The notes below the pieces were generated by a model that was not told where the DNA came from, searched no databases, and was given only the letters and a program-made list of their open reading frames with translations. Shown one piece after another: positions 5,724 to 13,506 of a stretch of DNA of 18,130 bases (its first letter is position 1; each line of letters opens with the position of its first letter). The translations under genes were made by a program, and so were the position numbers. Source of the DNA: Akkermansiaceae bacterium UBA3385. Lineage in GTDB: Bacteria > Verrucomicrobiota > Verrucomicrobiia > Verrucomicrobiales > Akkermansiaceae. The stretch spans positions 1-18,130 of the forward strand of contig DEPT01000074.1 of the NCBI GenBank assembly GCA_002358905.1. Reading direction: 5' to 3'.

Positions 5724-5729
5724 GGCGGC

Positions 5730-6719
5730 ATGCGAATCGTAATGATGGCAACAGGGGATATAGCGATTCCCTCATTTCAGAAACTGGCAGAGAGCGGAGA
5801 GATGGCGGCGCTCATCACGCAACCGGACCGCCCGGTGGGTCGACACATGGAGCTGACGCCGCCGCGTGTGAAGGTGGTGGCGGAGCAGCTGGGGATTCCC
5901 GTGTTCCAGCCGGAACGCATGCGGGATGCCGCTGCTGTGGAGCAGCTGCGGGCCTATGAGCCGGATATTGTAGTGGTGATGGCCTACGGCCAGATTCTGT
6001 CGCAGGAGGTTATCGATGTAGCGAAGATTGCCTGCATCAATGCGCATGCCTCTCTGCTGCCGCGTCACCGCGGTGCAGCCTGTATACAGGCTGCCATTGA
6101 GGCCGGTGATGATGAGACTGGGATCACTATCATGCATGTCGTGAAGAAACTGGATGCTGGCGATATTATCTGCAAAGTAACGGTACCGCTGCGCGGTACG
6201 GAGACAGGAGAAAGTCTGCACGATGATTTGGCACTGCTGGCTCCAGATGCTCTCGTGAAGGCTGTTGAGAGCCTTAAATCCGGCACAGCCGAGCGAGAAG
6301 AGCAGGATGAAAGCCTGATGACCTATGCTCCCAAATTGCTGCGAGCCCATGGGCAGATAGACTGGAGCCAGCCTGCGCTGCAGGTGGCGCGTAAGATTCG
6401 CGCGTATCATTCCTGGCCTGGAACATTTACCATATATCCGTCTGTGCACAGCGGACAGGATAAGACCTTGAAGATTTTCCCGCCCATTGATATGTACATG
6501 CATATCCGCAAGCCTGCAGATGCAGTACCGGGCATGGTGCTGGAATCCGGACCGGAGGGCATGCTGGTTTCCTGCGGCGGCCGTCGCGGCGGGGCCATCC
6601 GTATTTCGACCATGCAGCCCAGTGGCGCCCGCAAGATGAACGCCGAAAGTTTCTTTGCCGGACACAAGATTATGCCCGGAACTATTTTAGGACTTCCTTC
6701 AACCCCGATAAACGTATAA
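5730..6719 (+). CDS. fmt: Methionyl-tRNA formyltransferase
   Basis: The enzyme transfers a formyl group from 10-formyltetrahydrofolate to initiator methionyl-tRNA in the cytoplasm. The 329-residue length is close to the usual 310-320. The formyltransferase domain (about 1-195) has the signature N104-A-H106-A-S-L-L-P-R-H-R-G-A and the aspartate in L-D142-A-G-D. These form the N-H-D catalytic set of the folate-dependent transferases. Y-x-Q-x-L (residues 86-90) is also typical. The C-terminal tRNA-binding domain contains the usual K-I-R-A-Y-x-x-W-P-G-T. One deviation is A-C where most Fmt proteins have A-P or S-P before I-Q (G-A-A-C-I-Q). The usual partner gene def is not adjacent; a small ribbon-helix-helix gene follows 7 bp later. 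Confidence 0.95.
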   Translation: MRIVMMATGDIAIPSFQKLAESGEMAALITQPDRPVGRHMELTPPRVKVVAEQLGIPVFQPERMRDAAAVEQLRAYEPDIVVVMAYGQILSQEVIDVAKIACINAHASLLPRHRGAACIQAAIEAGDDETGITIMHVVKKLDAGDIICKVTVPLRGTETGESLHDDLALLAPDALVKAVESLKSGTAEREEQDESLMTYAPKLLRAHGQIDWSQPALQVARKIRAYHSWPGTFTIYPSVHSGQDKTLKIFPPIDMYMHIRKPADAVPGMVLESGPEGMLVSCGGRRGGAIRISTMQPSGARKMNAESFFAGHKIMPGTILGLPSTPINV

Positions 6720-6726
6720 CAAGACT

Positions 6727-6918
6727 ATGGCACCTCGACAGAGAGCAGAGAACAAAAAGATGCTGGGCCTGTATGTAGACAGTGCCCTGGTGGAGAAATT
6801 TCAGAAAGCCTGTGCCTATTACGGCCAGACCATGACTTCCGCCGTTACCCTTTTCATTGAGGAAACGGTGCAGGAGTACGAAGAATTGCTTCGCGAACAG
6901 GAAGAGTCGCAGTCGTAA
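6727..6918 (+). CDS. Small ribbon-helix-helix-like protein
   Basis: The 63-residue protein starts with a basic arm (R-Q-R-A-E-N-K-K), then a short strand (L-G-L-Y-V-D), a helix (A-L-V-E-K-F-Q-K-A-C) and a second helix (T-S-A-V-T-L-F-I-E-E-T-V-Q-E-Y-E). It ends in an acidic tail. This strand-helix-helix order is that of CopG/Arc-type DNA-binding proteins, where the strand pairs in a dimer and contacts the major groove. There is no toxin gene beside it, so an antitoxin role is unsupported; a transcriptional regulator is equally likely. It follows fmt by 7 bp with no promoter seen and is probably cotranscribed. The hairpin at 6940-6976 ends the unit. Confidence 0.75.
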   Translation: MAPRQRAENKKMLGLYVDSALVEKFQKACAYYGQTMTSAVTLFIEETVQEYEELLREQEESQS

Positions 6919-6939
6919 GTCTGCTTTTTCCCCGATATA

Positions 6940-6976
6940 AAGCGCCCAGGTGTGATGTTATTACACCTGGGCGCTT
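6940..6976. terminator. Bidirectional terminator hairpin between convergent genes
   Basis: A perfect 14-bp stem (6940-6953 with 6963-6976) has a 9-nt loop. It lies between the stop of the small plus-strand gene (6918) and the stop of the minus-strand transporter (7000). The T-tracts on either side are weak, so termination may be only partly intrinsic. Confidence 0.8.
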
Positions 6977-6999
6977 AGTTGTGATGTGTGGTGCGGTTG

Positions 7000-8637
7000 T
7001 TATTCTTCCTCTGCCTTGAAATCAGGCCGTGAGGTTACATAGAGGAAGATGAAGCCTACGCAAAGGGACATGCAGCCATACAGTATGAATGCATGTACAC
7101 TGGCGGGATCATTCACCAGGCTGGTCAGGAATACGACCAACAGGTTGCCCAGTGTGCTGGTCAGCAGCCAGAAGCTGGATACAATACTCTTGAGGTTCTT
7201 GCCAGCGGCGGTGTAAGCATACTCAAGACCTGTAGTGCTGACCAGTATTTCGGAGATAGTCAGCAGGAAATAGGGGATGCACTGCCAGAGGATGCTCATC
7301 TGTACGCCCGCATCGATTCTCTGCTGCAGGGCGGCTACTGCGCCATAGGCTATACCCGCCATCAGGATACCCATGCCCATGCGTTTGAGCGGTGCACCCC
7401 AGCGGCCGATATAGGGGTATACAAACAAGGTGACTAAAGGTACGAAAATCATGATGAGCAGAGGATTAAAGCTCTGCATTTCCTCTGCGCCAAAGCAGAA
7501 GTTGATGCTGCCCCAACTTAAGTCAATGCTCTGCATTTCCTTGCCTTGCAGCACCCAGGAGGAGGCAGTCTGGTCATAGAGACTCCAGAAGGGGATAATC
7601 ATGAGGAAAACGATGAGCACGCGTACCATGTTGCGTACACCGCGCTGCTCGCTTTCAGAAAAATGGGTGTCTGTATCAGCTTTGGAGTTGAAAATCATGC
7701 TGCCTGCTGCGCCTATGAATCCTTTCATGCCAGTGGTGGCTGCCAGTTTCAGACCTGCGAGGAGCAGGGCGGCGATGTAAAGCAGAAGTGACAGAAGTCC
7801 AAACAGCGCAGATGCTGTTTCTCCGGCTCCGCTCAGGGTGGCCAGTTCAGAAGCTCCGCTGTGTGTCCAGTTGCCCAGGAGCACCACGATTGGGGCAATG
7901 ACAACGAATGCCGCAATACCGATGGCTGTATTTGTGGCGCGTGAGACGGATTCTCCGCCGAATTTCTCACATGCACAGGTTGCGCCTCGGAAAATGCGCG
8001 TAAGGAGTGCTTTCAGGAACTCCGGCTGGGTGGGGGGAACATGGTTGTATTTGTGGCGCCCGAGCCAGAAAATGAGGGTGGCCAGGGCCATGAAGATGCC
8101 AGGAATACCAAAGGCCCAGCTGTATCCCCAGTTCTGGCGTACCCAGGGTATGACCAGGAACGAAAAGAAGGAGCCCAGGTTGACAGACCAGTAGAAAGCT
8201 GCATACAGACGGGTCATGGTTGGCCCTTCCTTTTCACTGGCGGGTACCTGGTCCCCCACAAATGCTGATACACAAGGTTTAATGCCGCCAGCACCGATGG
8301 CAATGATTGTCAGACCTGCAAAGAGAATCCATTTGCGTGTTTCTGTGTCCCCCGCAAAATCTGCCATGGCCAGTACCGCATTGCCAAGGCAATAGAGCAG
8401 GGAAATGGAAATAATGGTGCGGTAACGCCCGAGAAAACGGTCTGCAAGCCATGCGCCGAGCAGGGGCATCAGGTAGGTGCAGGCGATGAAAAGGTGAACT
8501 ACCTCTGTGGCTTCGTTCTTAGACATGAGAAGCATCCCCGTCATATACGCGACGAGGATGCTTCGCATACCATAGAAGCTGAATCGTTCGCAGGCCTCAT
8601 TGCCTACGATGTATTTAGTTTGTGCAGGCAGGGCCAT
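7000..8637 (-). CDS. POT/PTR2-family proton-coupled oligopeptide transporter
   Basis: This inner-membrane symporter would import di- or tripeptides with protons. The 545-residue protein carries the POT motifs: E14-A-C-E17-R18-F-S-F-Y-G (the E-x-x-E-R proton/peptide motif), G-G-I-K-P-C at 117-122 followed by F-V-G-D-Q, and F-Y-W-S-V-N-L-G at 148-155. About fourteen hydrophobic segments are expected, as in bacterial POT proteins. The middle region (about 205-325) is longer than the core and holds extra helices. The start ATG lies 24 bp after the stop of the PpiD-like gene on the same strand. That spacer is AT-rich, so either readthrough or a weak promoter is possible. The substrate cannot be read from the sequence. 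Confidence 0.92.
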   Translation of the reverse strand: MALPAQTKYIVGNEACERFSFYGMRSILVAYMTGMLLMSKNEATEVVHLFIACTYLMPLLGAWLADRFLGRYRTIISISLLYCLGNAVLAMADFAGDTETRKWILFAGLTIIAIGAGGIKPCVSAFVGDQVPASEKEGPTMTRLYAAFYWSVNLGSFFSFLVIPWVRQNWGYSWAFGIPGIFMALATLIFWLGRHKYNHVPPTQPEFLKALLTRIFRGATCACEKFGGESVSRATNTAIGIAAFVVIAPIVVLLGNWTHSGASELATLSGAGETASALFGLLSLLLYIAALLLAGLKLAATTGMKGFIGAAGSMIFNSKADTDTHFSESEQRGVRNMVRVLIVFLMIIPFWSLYDQTASSWVLQGKEMQSIDLSWGSINFCFGAEEMQSFNPLLIMIFVPLVTLFVYPYIGRWGAPLKRMGMGILMAGIAYGAVAALQQRIDAGVQMSILWQCIPYFLLTISEILVSTTGLEYAYTAAGKNLKSIVSSFWLLTSTLGNLLVVFLTSLVNDPASVHAFILYGCMSLCVGFIFLYVTSRPDFKAEEE

Positions 8638-8661
8638 GACGAATTATTACTTCTACGTTAA

Positions 8662-10419
8662 TCAGTTATTAAGTTTGATGTGCTCGGAGAGCCGTACGTT
8701 GTAGCGTGTGTAAGCATCGCGCAGCCAGTCCAGCAGTACATTGCCGCGCAGACGTTCATTCATGGCAGGGATGTACATGAAAGACTTCATGGCGGTATAC
8801 TGAGCACTGTTTTCTACGGTGCGGCCAGTCACGCCTGTGATGCGAGCTCCGCCGTTAAGCGTGACCATGGGGGCAAGCTTGCCGTTAGGGATGCTGATAA
8901 GAGCCTGAACTTCAAGGCCCATGGGGAGCCCCTTGTGGGAGATGCCAAGGCCTACCGGGCCGAAATCCTCTACAATGGCACCAGCTTCTGCAGCCTTGGT
9001 GAAAGCGGCATCGATACCACTCTCATTGCAGGCTGCGGTCATCGTTTCATACAATCTGTTGGAGGCATCAGTAAGCGCATTTGCTACGCGCTCTGTCTGC
9101 AAATCAGCAGCGGCGGCATCCTTGGCTTGTTCGTAGCTCAGAACGGAGGGCTGCTCAATGGCTTCCACGCGGATAAAGGCAATCTTGCCGTTGCTGGTGG
9201 GGAAGTAACCGCGCACCTGGCGAATAGTGGCCAGGTCGTCTTCCGTACCGGCAGCCTGGGCTGCTTCAAATTCGGCCACGGCGGGAGCTGCTTCCACTTC
9301 CTTGAATGCAATTTCCGCAAGCGTGGTGGTGTTGCCATTGTGCTCTACCTGCACGCGCATGGCTTCCGGTGCATCCTTCAAGGTGCAGAGCGCAAATGTG
9401 TTGTGGCTGCGGCTCTCAGCGGTCAGATAGGTGAAAGGTTCATTCTCCGGATTTTCGGCAGCGGCGGCCAGCTTGGCATCAAAGCCTTTGCCGTTGGCCT
9501 GGGAGAGATCTTGCATCAGCGCATCGGCGGTGGCCATCAGGCTGTCCAGATTGGAGCCTTCGGCGGGCGTCAGGGTGTATACAGAAACAATGCGGCGTTC
9601 CTCGCTCTTGTAGTTATCCTTGTGCTGCTCCCAGAAAGCTTTGATTTCTTCCTCTGTAGCGGCTGCAGGAGCAGGAACCGATTCTTTGGCCAGCCAGGCG
9701 GTTTTGCCACGCAGTTGCTGGTTCATCACGTCCACCAGGTCGCTGGTGCTCTTGTTCTGCAGCTGCAGCCCGTCAGTCATGAGATTACTTACAGCCTCCC
9801 ATACCATCATATCCGCAATAACAGTACGGAATGCGGTTTCCTGCTGGTGGTTGGCTGCGCCATTACGGAATCCCGTAAGACGCTGGTAAAGTTCCTGGTC
9901 AAAGCTGCCGTCAGCCTTCTTGAAGACCGGCATGGCCTGCAGGTAGGTGTCAATCTGCTCCTTGGAAGGAGAAATGCCCAGTTCCTTGGCCTGCGCCTGA
10001 ATTACAGCACGGTTTACGGCAATGTTTACTGCGGTGTCATCGGCAAAGCCATAGCACCATCCCTGGTAGATGCTGTTGATGAACTGCACAAAGCGGTCGT
10101 ATTCCGGGTGCTGGGTAGTCCATGCCTGGAGAGCTGCCATTTCGGTGGCGTCAAGCTCTTCATCCTCGTTTTTGTCGAACATGGTGCGGAGCTTGCTGTT
10201 GGTGGTGTTGTGCAGCGTCTGGATGTAGTGCTGACCATTTTCTCCCAGATTGGCGGTTTCCGGATAGGAATATCCTGTGCCATTCACCTGGATGTAATAA
10301 TCCTTAACGAACATGCTGCCGCGGTCACCGTAGTCCATCATCAGCAGACCAAGGCCAACGCCGGCCACCACGATGAGTACGAGAAGCGAGTTTTTACGGA
10401 TGAATTCGAGTGCGCTCAT
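8662..10419 (-). CDS. PpiD/SurA-like membrane-anchored periplasmic chaperone (peptidylprolyl isomerase family)
   Basis: The 585-residue protein has a short basic N-terminus and one membrane anchor (about 11-28); the rest should face the periplasm. A SurA_N-like segment (about 136-182) shows the usual N-R-A-V-I-x-x-x-A-K-E-L-G-I-S and F-D-Q-E-L-Y-x-R-L pattern. The later part (about 272-450) fits a parvulin-like region only loosely: its end, G-K-I-A-F-I-R-V-E-A-I-E, matches, but the core is degenerate, so isomerase activity is doubtful. An inserted loop at D82-K-N-E-D-E-E-L-D-A-T-E93 matches the EF-hand calcium loop at the coordinating positions. The likely role is folding of exported proteins. 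It is transcribed after the sigma factor gene but has its own promoter. Confidence 0.8.
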   Translation of the reverse strand: MSALEFIRKNSLLVLIVVAGVGLGLLMMDYGDRGSMFVKDYYIQVNGTGYSYPETANLGENGQHYIQTLHNTTNSKLRTMFDKNEDEELDATEMAALQAWTTQHPEYDRFVQFINSIYQGWCYGFADDTAVNIAVNRAVIQAQAKELGISPSKEQIDTYLQAMPVFKKADGSFDQELYQRLTGFRNGAANHQQETAFRTVIADMMVWEAVSNLMTDGLQLQNKSTSDLVDVMNQQLRGKTAWLAKESVPAPAAATEEEIKAFWEQHKDNYKSEERRIVSVYTLTPAEGSNLDSLMATADALMQDLSQANGKGFDAKLAAAAENPENEPFTYLTAESRSHNTFALCTLKDAPEAMRVQVEHNGNTTTLAEIAFKEVEAAPAVAEFEAAQAAGTEDDLATIRQVRGYFPTSNGKIAFIRVEAIEQPSVLSYEQAKDAAAADLQTERVANALTDASNRLYETMTAACNESGIDAAFTKAAEAGAIVEDFGPVGLGISHKGLPMGLEVQALISIPNGKLAPMVTLNGGARITGVTGRTVENSAQYTAMKSFMYIPAMNERLRGNVLLDWLRDAYTRYNVRLSEHIKLNN

Positions 10420-10442
10420 GATGAAAACGTGCTAATGCGGCT

Positions 10443-10470
10443 ATTCTACGCTTTTCCTGCGGCGTTGCAA
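10443..10470 (-). promoter_or_regulatory. Promoter for the PpiD-like gene
   Basis: On the minus strand TTGCAA (10465-10470), a 16-nt spacer and TAGAAT (10443-10448) lie 23 nt before the ATG at 10419, within the 95-bp gap after the sigma factor gene. Confidence 0.5.
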
Positions 10471-10514
10471 GTCAGAAAACCCCTCCGCTGTGTCATCATT
10501 ATTCTGCCGGGAAA

Positions 10515-11183
10515 TCACTTTTCCTGCTCGCGGATGTAGGCAATTTCTTTTTTGAGAATGGTGCCGACTCGGTGCTTGGCCAGGTATACTTGAGCCATGC
10601 TTACGCCAAGGCGGCGGCGTACCTCGGTGGCACCCATGCCCTGCAGCACGTTGTAATCAAAAATCTGGAACTGGCGGGGGGAAACACGCATCTTGACGCG
10701 CTCCAGGGCTGCTTTCATGACGTTCTGTTGCCATTCGCGCTCCCACATTTCCGAGAAATTATTGCTGGATGTGTCCGGTATGTTCTCTACCGGTTCGCGC
10801 GTGGGCGTGTCCTCTCCTGCGTTGGAAGCAGCCTGGGGTGCTTTGCCTCGCATGCGGAACTGGTCATTGATGCGCCAGCGTGTGACATTCCAGAGCCACA
10901 TTTTGAAGGAGCCCCGCTCAGGGTCGTAGGTGTTCTTCAGGCTTTGTTTTGCAATGGTCAGTACCGTTTCCTGGACGACATCCCAAGCCTCGTCCTCTCT
11001 GAGCCCGGCTTTGATGGCAACGGAATATATCAGTCTCCAGTAAGTGCGGTAAAATTCATCCCAGCTCCGCTGGTCTTTCCAGTCGCCCAGGCGCATGATG
11101 AGGCTGCGGCGCGTGCGGGCAGCGAGCTGTTCGAGCTCGTTGTCATCCGGAGTTGCGCTGGTATCTTCTGGTTGCACTTGCAT
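10515..11183 (-). CDS. Sigma-70 family (ECF-like) RNA polymerase sigma factor
   Basis: The 222-residue protein has region 2 (about 40-112) with W-D-E-F-Y-R-T-Y-W-R-L-I-Y, the helix D-E-A-W-D-V-V-Q-E-T-V-L and F-K-M-W-L-W-N-V-T-R-W-R-I-N-D. These contact core polymerase and the -10 element. An acidic linker follows. Region 4 (about 150-213) holds a helix-turn-helix (G-A-T-E-V-R-R-R-L-G-V-S-M-A-Q-V-Y-L-A-K-H-R-V) for -35 recognition. This two-region layout is that of ECF-type factors. No anti-sigma gene is adjacent, so control is not evident. A TTGCGT-16-TACTAT promoter-like pair sits just upstream and shares its -35 with an inverted repeat. Confidence 0.9.
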   Translation of the reverse strand: MQVQPEDTSATPDDNELEQLAARTRRSLIMRLGDWKDQRSWDEFYRTYWRLIYSVAIKAGLREDEAWDVVQETVLTIAKQSLKNTYDPERGSFKMWLWNVTRWRINDQFRMRGKAPQAASNAGEDTPTREPVENIPDTSSNNFSEMWEREWQQNVMKAALERVKMRVSPRQFQIFDYNVLQGMGATEVRRRLGVSMAQVYLAKHRVGTILKKEIAYIREQEK

Positions 11184-11186
11184 GTC

Positions 11187-11255
11187 ATAGTATCAGAAAA
11201 AAACAAGAACGCAAGCCATAAATAGGCGGAAAATGTGACTGTGAAGCTCTTGCGT
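11187..11255. promoter_or_regulatory. Promoter-like sequence and 7-bp inverted repeat between divergent genes
   Basis: For the minus-strand sigma gene, TTGCGT (11209-11214) and TACTAT (11187-11192) are 16 nt apart, ending 3 nt before the ATG. ACGCAAG (11209-11215) is matched in inverted orientation by CTTGCGT (11249-11255), 33 nt away. A regulator binding both halves would cover the -35 box. On the plus strand, TTGTGT (11275-11280) with TACTAT (11300-11305) is a poor match at 19-nt spacing for the ABC gene. Confidence 0.35.
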
Positions 11256-11309
11256 GCTTGCAACCGGAATACAGTTGTGTTACACTCCTGAAGTTATCGT
11301 ACTATACTT

Positions 11310-13040
11310 ATGCTGGAAGCGCGCAATATCTGTTTGGAGGTTGATAATGATGGCGAGAGTCTCTTTTTGCTCAATGATGTCAACTTCAGTATTCCCCGAG
11401 GCCATTTTGCTGCCATTGTGGGGCCTTCCGGCTGTGGCAAGACGACCTTGCTCAAGGCAATAGCCGGTATCAAGGAGACGACCTCCGGCAGTTTTTTCTG
11501 GATGGGGCGGGATCTTGCGGAGGATGGTGATTTTGAGCCGTATGAAATTGGATACGTTCCCCAGTTCAGTATTGCTTATGAGGAACTGACCGTGGAGGAA
11601 AATATAGAGAGTTCCGCGCGCCTGCGCGTGGATGCCGATGATGAGGAACTGGATGTCATCATTGAGAGCGTGCTGGAAGAAACCGGACTGAGCGAAATAG
11701 CAGAGCGCCCTGTCAAACTGCTGTCCGGTGGACAGAAACGCCGACTTTCCCTGGCTATGGAGTTGGTGAGCAGTCCTCGTATTCTGCTTTGCGATGAGGT
11801 GACCAGTGGACTGGACCCACGCTCCGAACGCGAGATTGTTGAGCTTCTGCATCAGCTTAGCATGAAGGACGGCCGTATCGTTTTATCGGTGACGCACAGC
11901 CTGGCACAGATGGAACTCTACGACAGTGTTATTGTGATGGTTCGCGGGAATCTGGCATATCACGGTTCTCCTGACCTCATGGTGCATTATTTCGGTGAGA
12001 GCGATTTTGAGGAGGTGTATCCCAAACTTGCACTACGGGAGCCCGATGCCTGGCGCCAGAGCTGGCTTAAGCACCGTATAGATTACTACCAGCGCCTGGA
12101 AAAGAAACATGAACAGAAGTTCAGAGCTCTGGGAATGGCTCCGCCGGAGCCCCTCGCCAGCAAGGAAGACGAGGACGAGGTGCCTCAGCCTTCCTTCATG
12201 GCTCAGATGGGCACTTTGTTGCAACGCCGGTTTACTATTCTGTTCCGGGATCGCACCCAGCTTTGTCTGCAGGTTGCCATGATTGTGATTTTCCCGATTC
12301 TGGTAGCTCTTTTTTCCAGCAAGGGGCAGGACCAGCTGCTGCAGCTGACGGATACCATGGGTTCTGATCTTGCTGCGGAAGTGCAGGCGCAGCAGGCGCA
12401 GGCGGAAGTGCGTGCCCGCGTGGGCTCCGCCGTTTCCGGTATCATCATGTTCCAGGTGATTCTGCTGGGGCTCATGGGCTCCAACAACGCTTCCCGCGAA
12501 ATTGCCGGCGAACGTCTTATCATGGAAAAAGAAAAGTTTGCCGGTACCGGCGTCGGTGCTTATCTCGCCTCCAAACTGATTTTCCTGAGTGTACTGGTTC
12601 TTGTGCAGAGTTTGTGGATGTTTACCTTTGTGCAATACTGCTGGCCTTTGCGTGGGGATGTGGTCAATCATCTCATTTTCCTGCTGCTTGCCAATGCTGC
12701 GATGACCACCATGTGCCTGGGTATTTCTGCTAATTGCAAGACTCCGGATCAGGCGTCCCTGCTCAGTATCTATCTGGTAGGCTTCCAGCTTCCGCTTTCC
12801 GGTGCCGTGCTGGCTCTGCCGGAGTTTGTGGAAAAGTTTACCCAGCCTTTCATTTCTGCCTACTGGGCCTGGAGCGGAAGTGTCAATGGCGGGCTGGATT
12901 CTGAGGTCCTTAAGGCGGTAAACAGCATTGTGCAGACAACGTTTGCAGATAAAACCCTGTGCCTTGTAGTGCTCCTGCTGCATGTGGTGGTGGGTATCGG
13001 GCTCACCTATGTTGGCATTCGCCGCACCCGATGGGAATAA
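11310..13040 (+). CDS. ABCG-type ABC transporter, fused ATPase and ABC-2 permease
   Basis: The 576-residue half-transporter has its ATPase first. It shows Walker A G-P-S-G-C-G-K-T (38-45), Q-loop Q85, signature L-S-G-G-Q (138-142), Walker B I-L-L-C-D-E (158-163) with catalytic E163, D-loop S-G-L-D (166-169) and H-loop H196. A linker with an acidic stretch (E-D-E-D-E) leads to an ABC-2-type membrane domain (about 315-576) with about six helices. A periplasmic Gln/Ala-rich segment follows the first helix. Such ATPase-first proteins belong to the ABCG/White type and usually act as dimers that export lipids or hydrophobic compounds; the substrate here is unknown. It heads a compact group with 13067, 13507 and gluQ, suggesting an envelope role. 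Confidence 0.92.
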   Translation: MLEARNICLEVDNDGESLFLLNDVNFSIPRGHFAAIVGPSGCGKTTLLKAIAGIKETTSGSFFWMGRDLAEDGDFEPYEIGYVPQFSIAYEELTVEENIESSARLRVDADDEELDVIIESVLEETGLSEIAERPVKLLSGGQKRRLSLAMELVSSPRILLCDEVTSGLDPRSEREIVELLHQLSMKDGRIVLSVTHSLAQMELYDSVIVMVRGNLAYHGSPDLMVHYFGESDFEEVYPKLALREPDAWRQSWLKHRIDYYQRLEKKHEQKFRALGMAPPEPLASKEDEDEVPQPSFMAQMGTLLQRRFTILFRDRTQLCLQVAMIVIFPILVALFSSKGQDQLLQLTDTMGSDLAAEVQAQQAQAEVRARVGSAVSGIIMFQVILLGLMGSNNASREIAGERLIMEKEKFAGTGVGAYLASKLIFLSVLVLVQSLWMFTFVQYCWPLRGDVVNHLIFLLLANAAMTTMCLGISANCKTPDQASLLSIYLVGFQLPLSGAVLALPEFVEKFTQPFISAYWAWSGSVNGGLDSEVLKAVNSIVQTTFADKTLCLVVLLLHVVVGIGLTYVGIRRTRWE

Positions 13041-13066
13041 AATTTACCTGAACAACAGAAACCTGT

Positions 13067-13504
13067 ATGGCTAGAAAACGACGCTCTTCCAAAAATAAGA
13101 AAACTCCGCTGCCGCTTCTTCTGGGGGGCGGTGGTGTGGTGCTGTTGGCCGTAGTGGCCGCCGTTCTGATGAAACCTTCTGATAAACACGAGGATTCGCC
13201 GGATTCCCGTTTCAGCGTGGCAGACTATCGGCAGGATGCTTCCCGTCTCACAGGGAATACCTATCGACTCAAAGCCCGTGTGGAGAATATCGAGACACTG
13301 GGGAATGACCGTCTGGTGGCGGTGTCTCTGCCGGGAAATCCTCAGGAGCGTCTGCCCCTGCTTGTGCATAGCGGGGTGACCGGGCGTGTGAACCTGACTC
13401 GAGGCGATACTTTCTGCTTTCATGTGGTGTGCATGAATGGAAAGGACGCAGATGGCCTGGATGTTAAAGGTGTGATGGTTGTCAAGAATGTGGAAACGGA
13501 GTAA
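13067..13504 (+). CDS. Single-pass membrane protein with small beta-rich domain
   Basis: The 145-residue protein has a strongly basic N-terminus (K-R-R-S-S-K-N-K-K), one membrane helix (about 14-36) and a soluble domain (about 50-145). That domain has alternating strands, such as Y-R-L-K-A-R-V-E-N-I and G-V-M-V-V-K-N-V-E. The arrangement recalls an OB-fold, but this is inference; I do not recognise the family. The positive N-terminus places the C-terminal domain in the periplasm. It lies 26 bp after the ABC transporter and only 2 bp before the next gene, so it probably belongs to the same transcript and may accompany the transporter. Confidence 0.75.
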   Translation: MARKRRSSKNKKTPLPLLLGGGGVVLLAVVAAVLMKPSDKHEDSPDSRFSVADYRQDASRLTGNTYRLKARVENIETLGNDRLVAVSLPGNPQERLPLLVHSGVTGRVNLTRGDTFCFHVVCMNGKDADGLDVKGVMVVKNVETE

Positions 13505-13506
13505 AG

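Noticed and set aside
5321..5775. Open frames inside the inserted element on both strands (5321-5554 plus, 5518-5775 minus)
   Set aside because: They run through hairpin sequence, consist of Arg/Gly/Pro-rich low-complexity residues and have no motif. The minus frame also overlaps the fmt start.
6727..6918. Antitoxin of a toxin-antitoxin pair
   Set aside because: Neither side has a toxin gene: fmt lies upstream and a terminator plus a convergent transporter gene lie downstream.
8680..10539. Long plus-strand open frame of 619 codons opposite the PpiD-like gene
   Set aside because: It is antisense to a gene with clear domains, has no coherent fold or motif, and arises from the codon pattern of the real gene.
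12033..12983. 316-codon minus-strand open frame opposite the ABC transporter
   Set aside because: The plus strand carries all ABC motifs; the antisense frame is His/Gln-rich noise.
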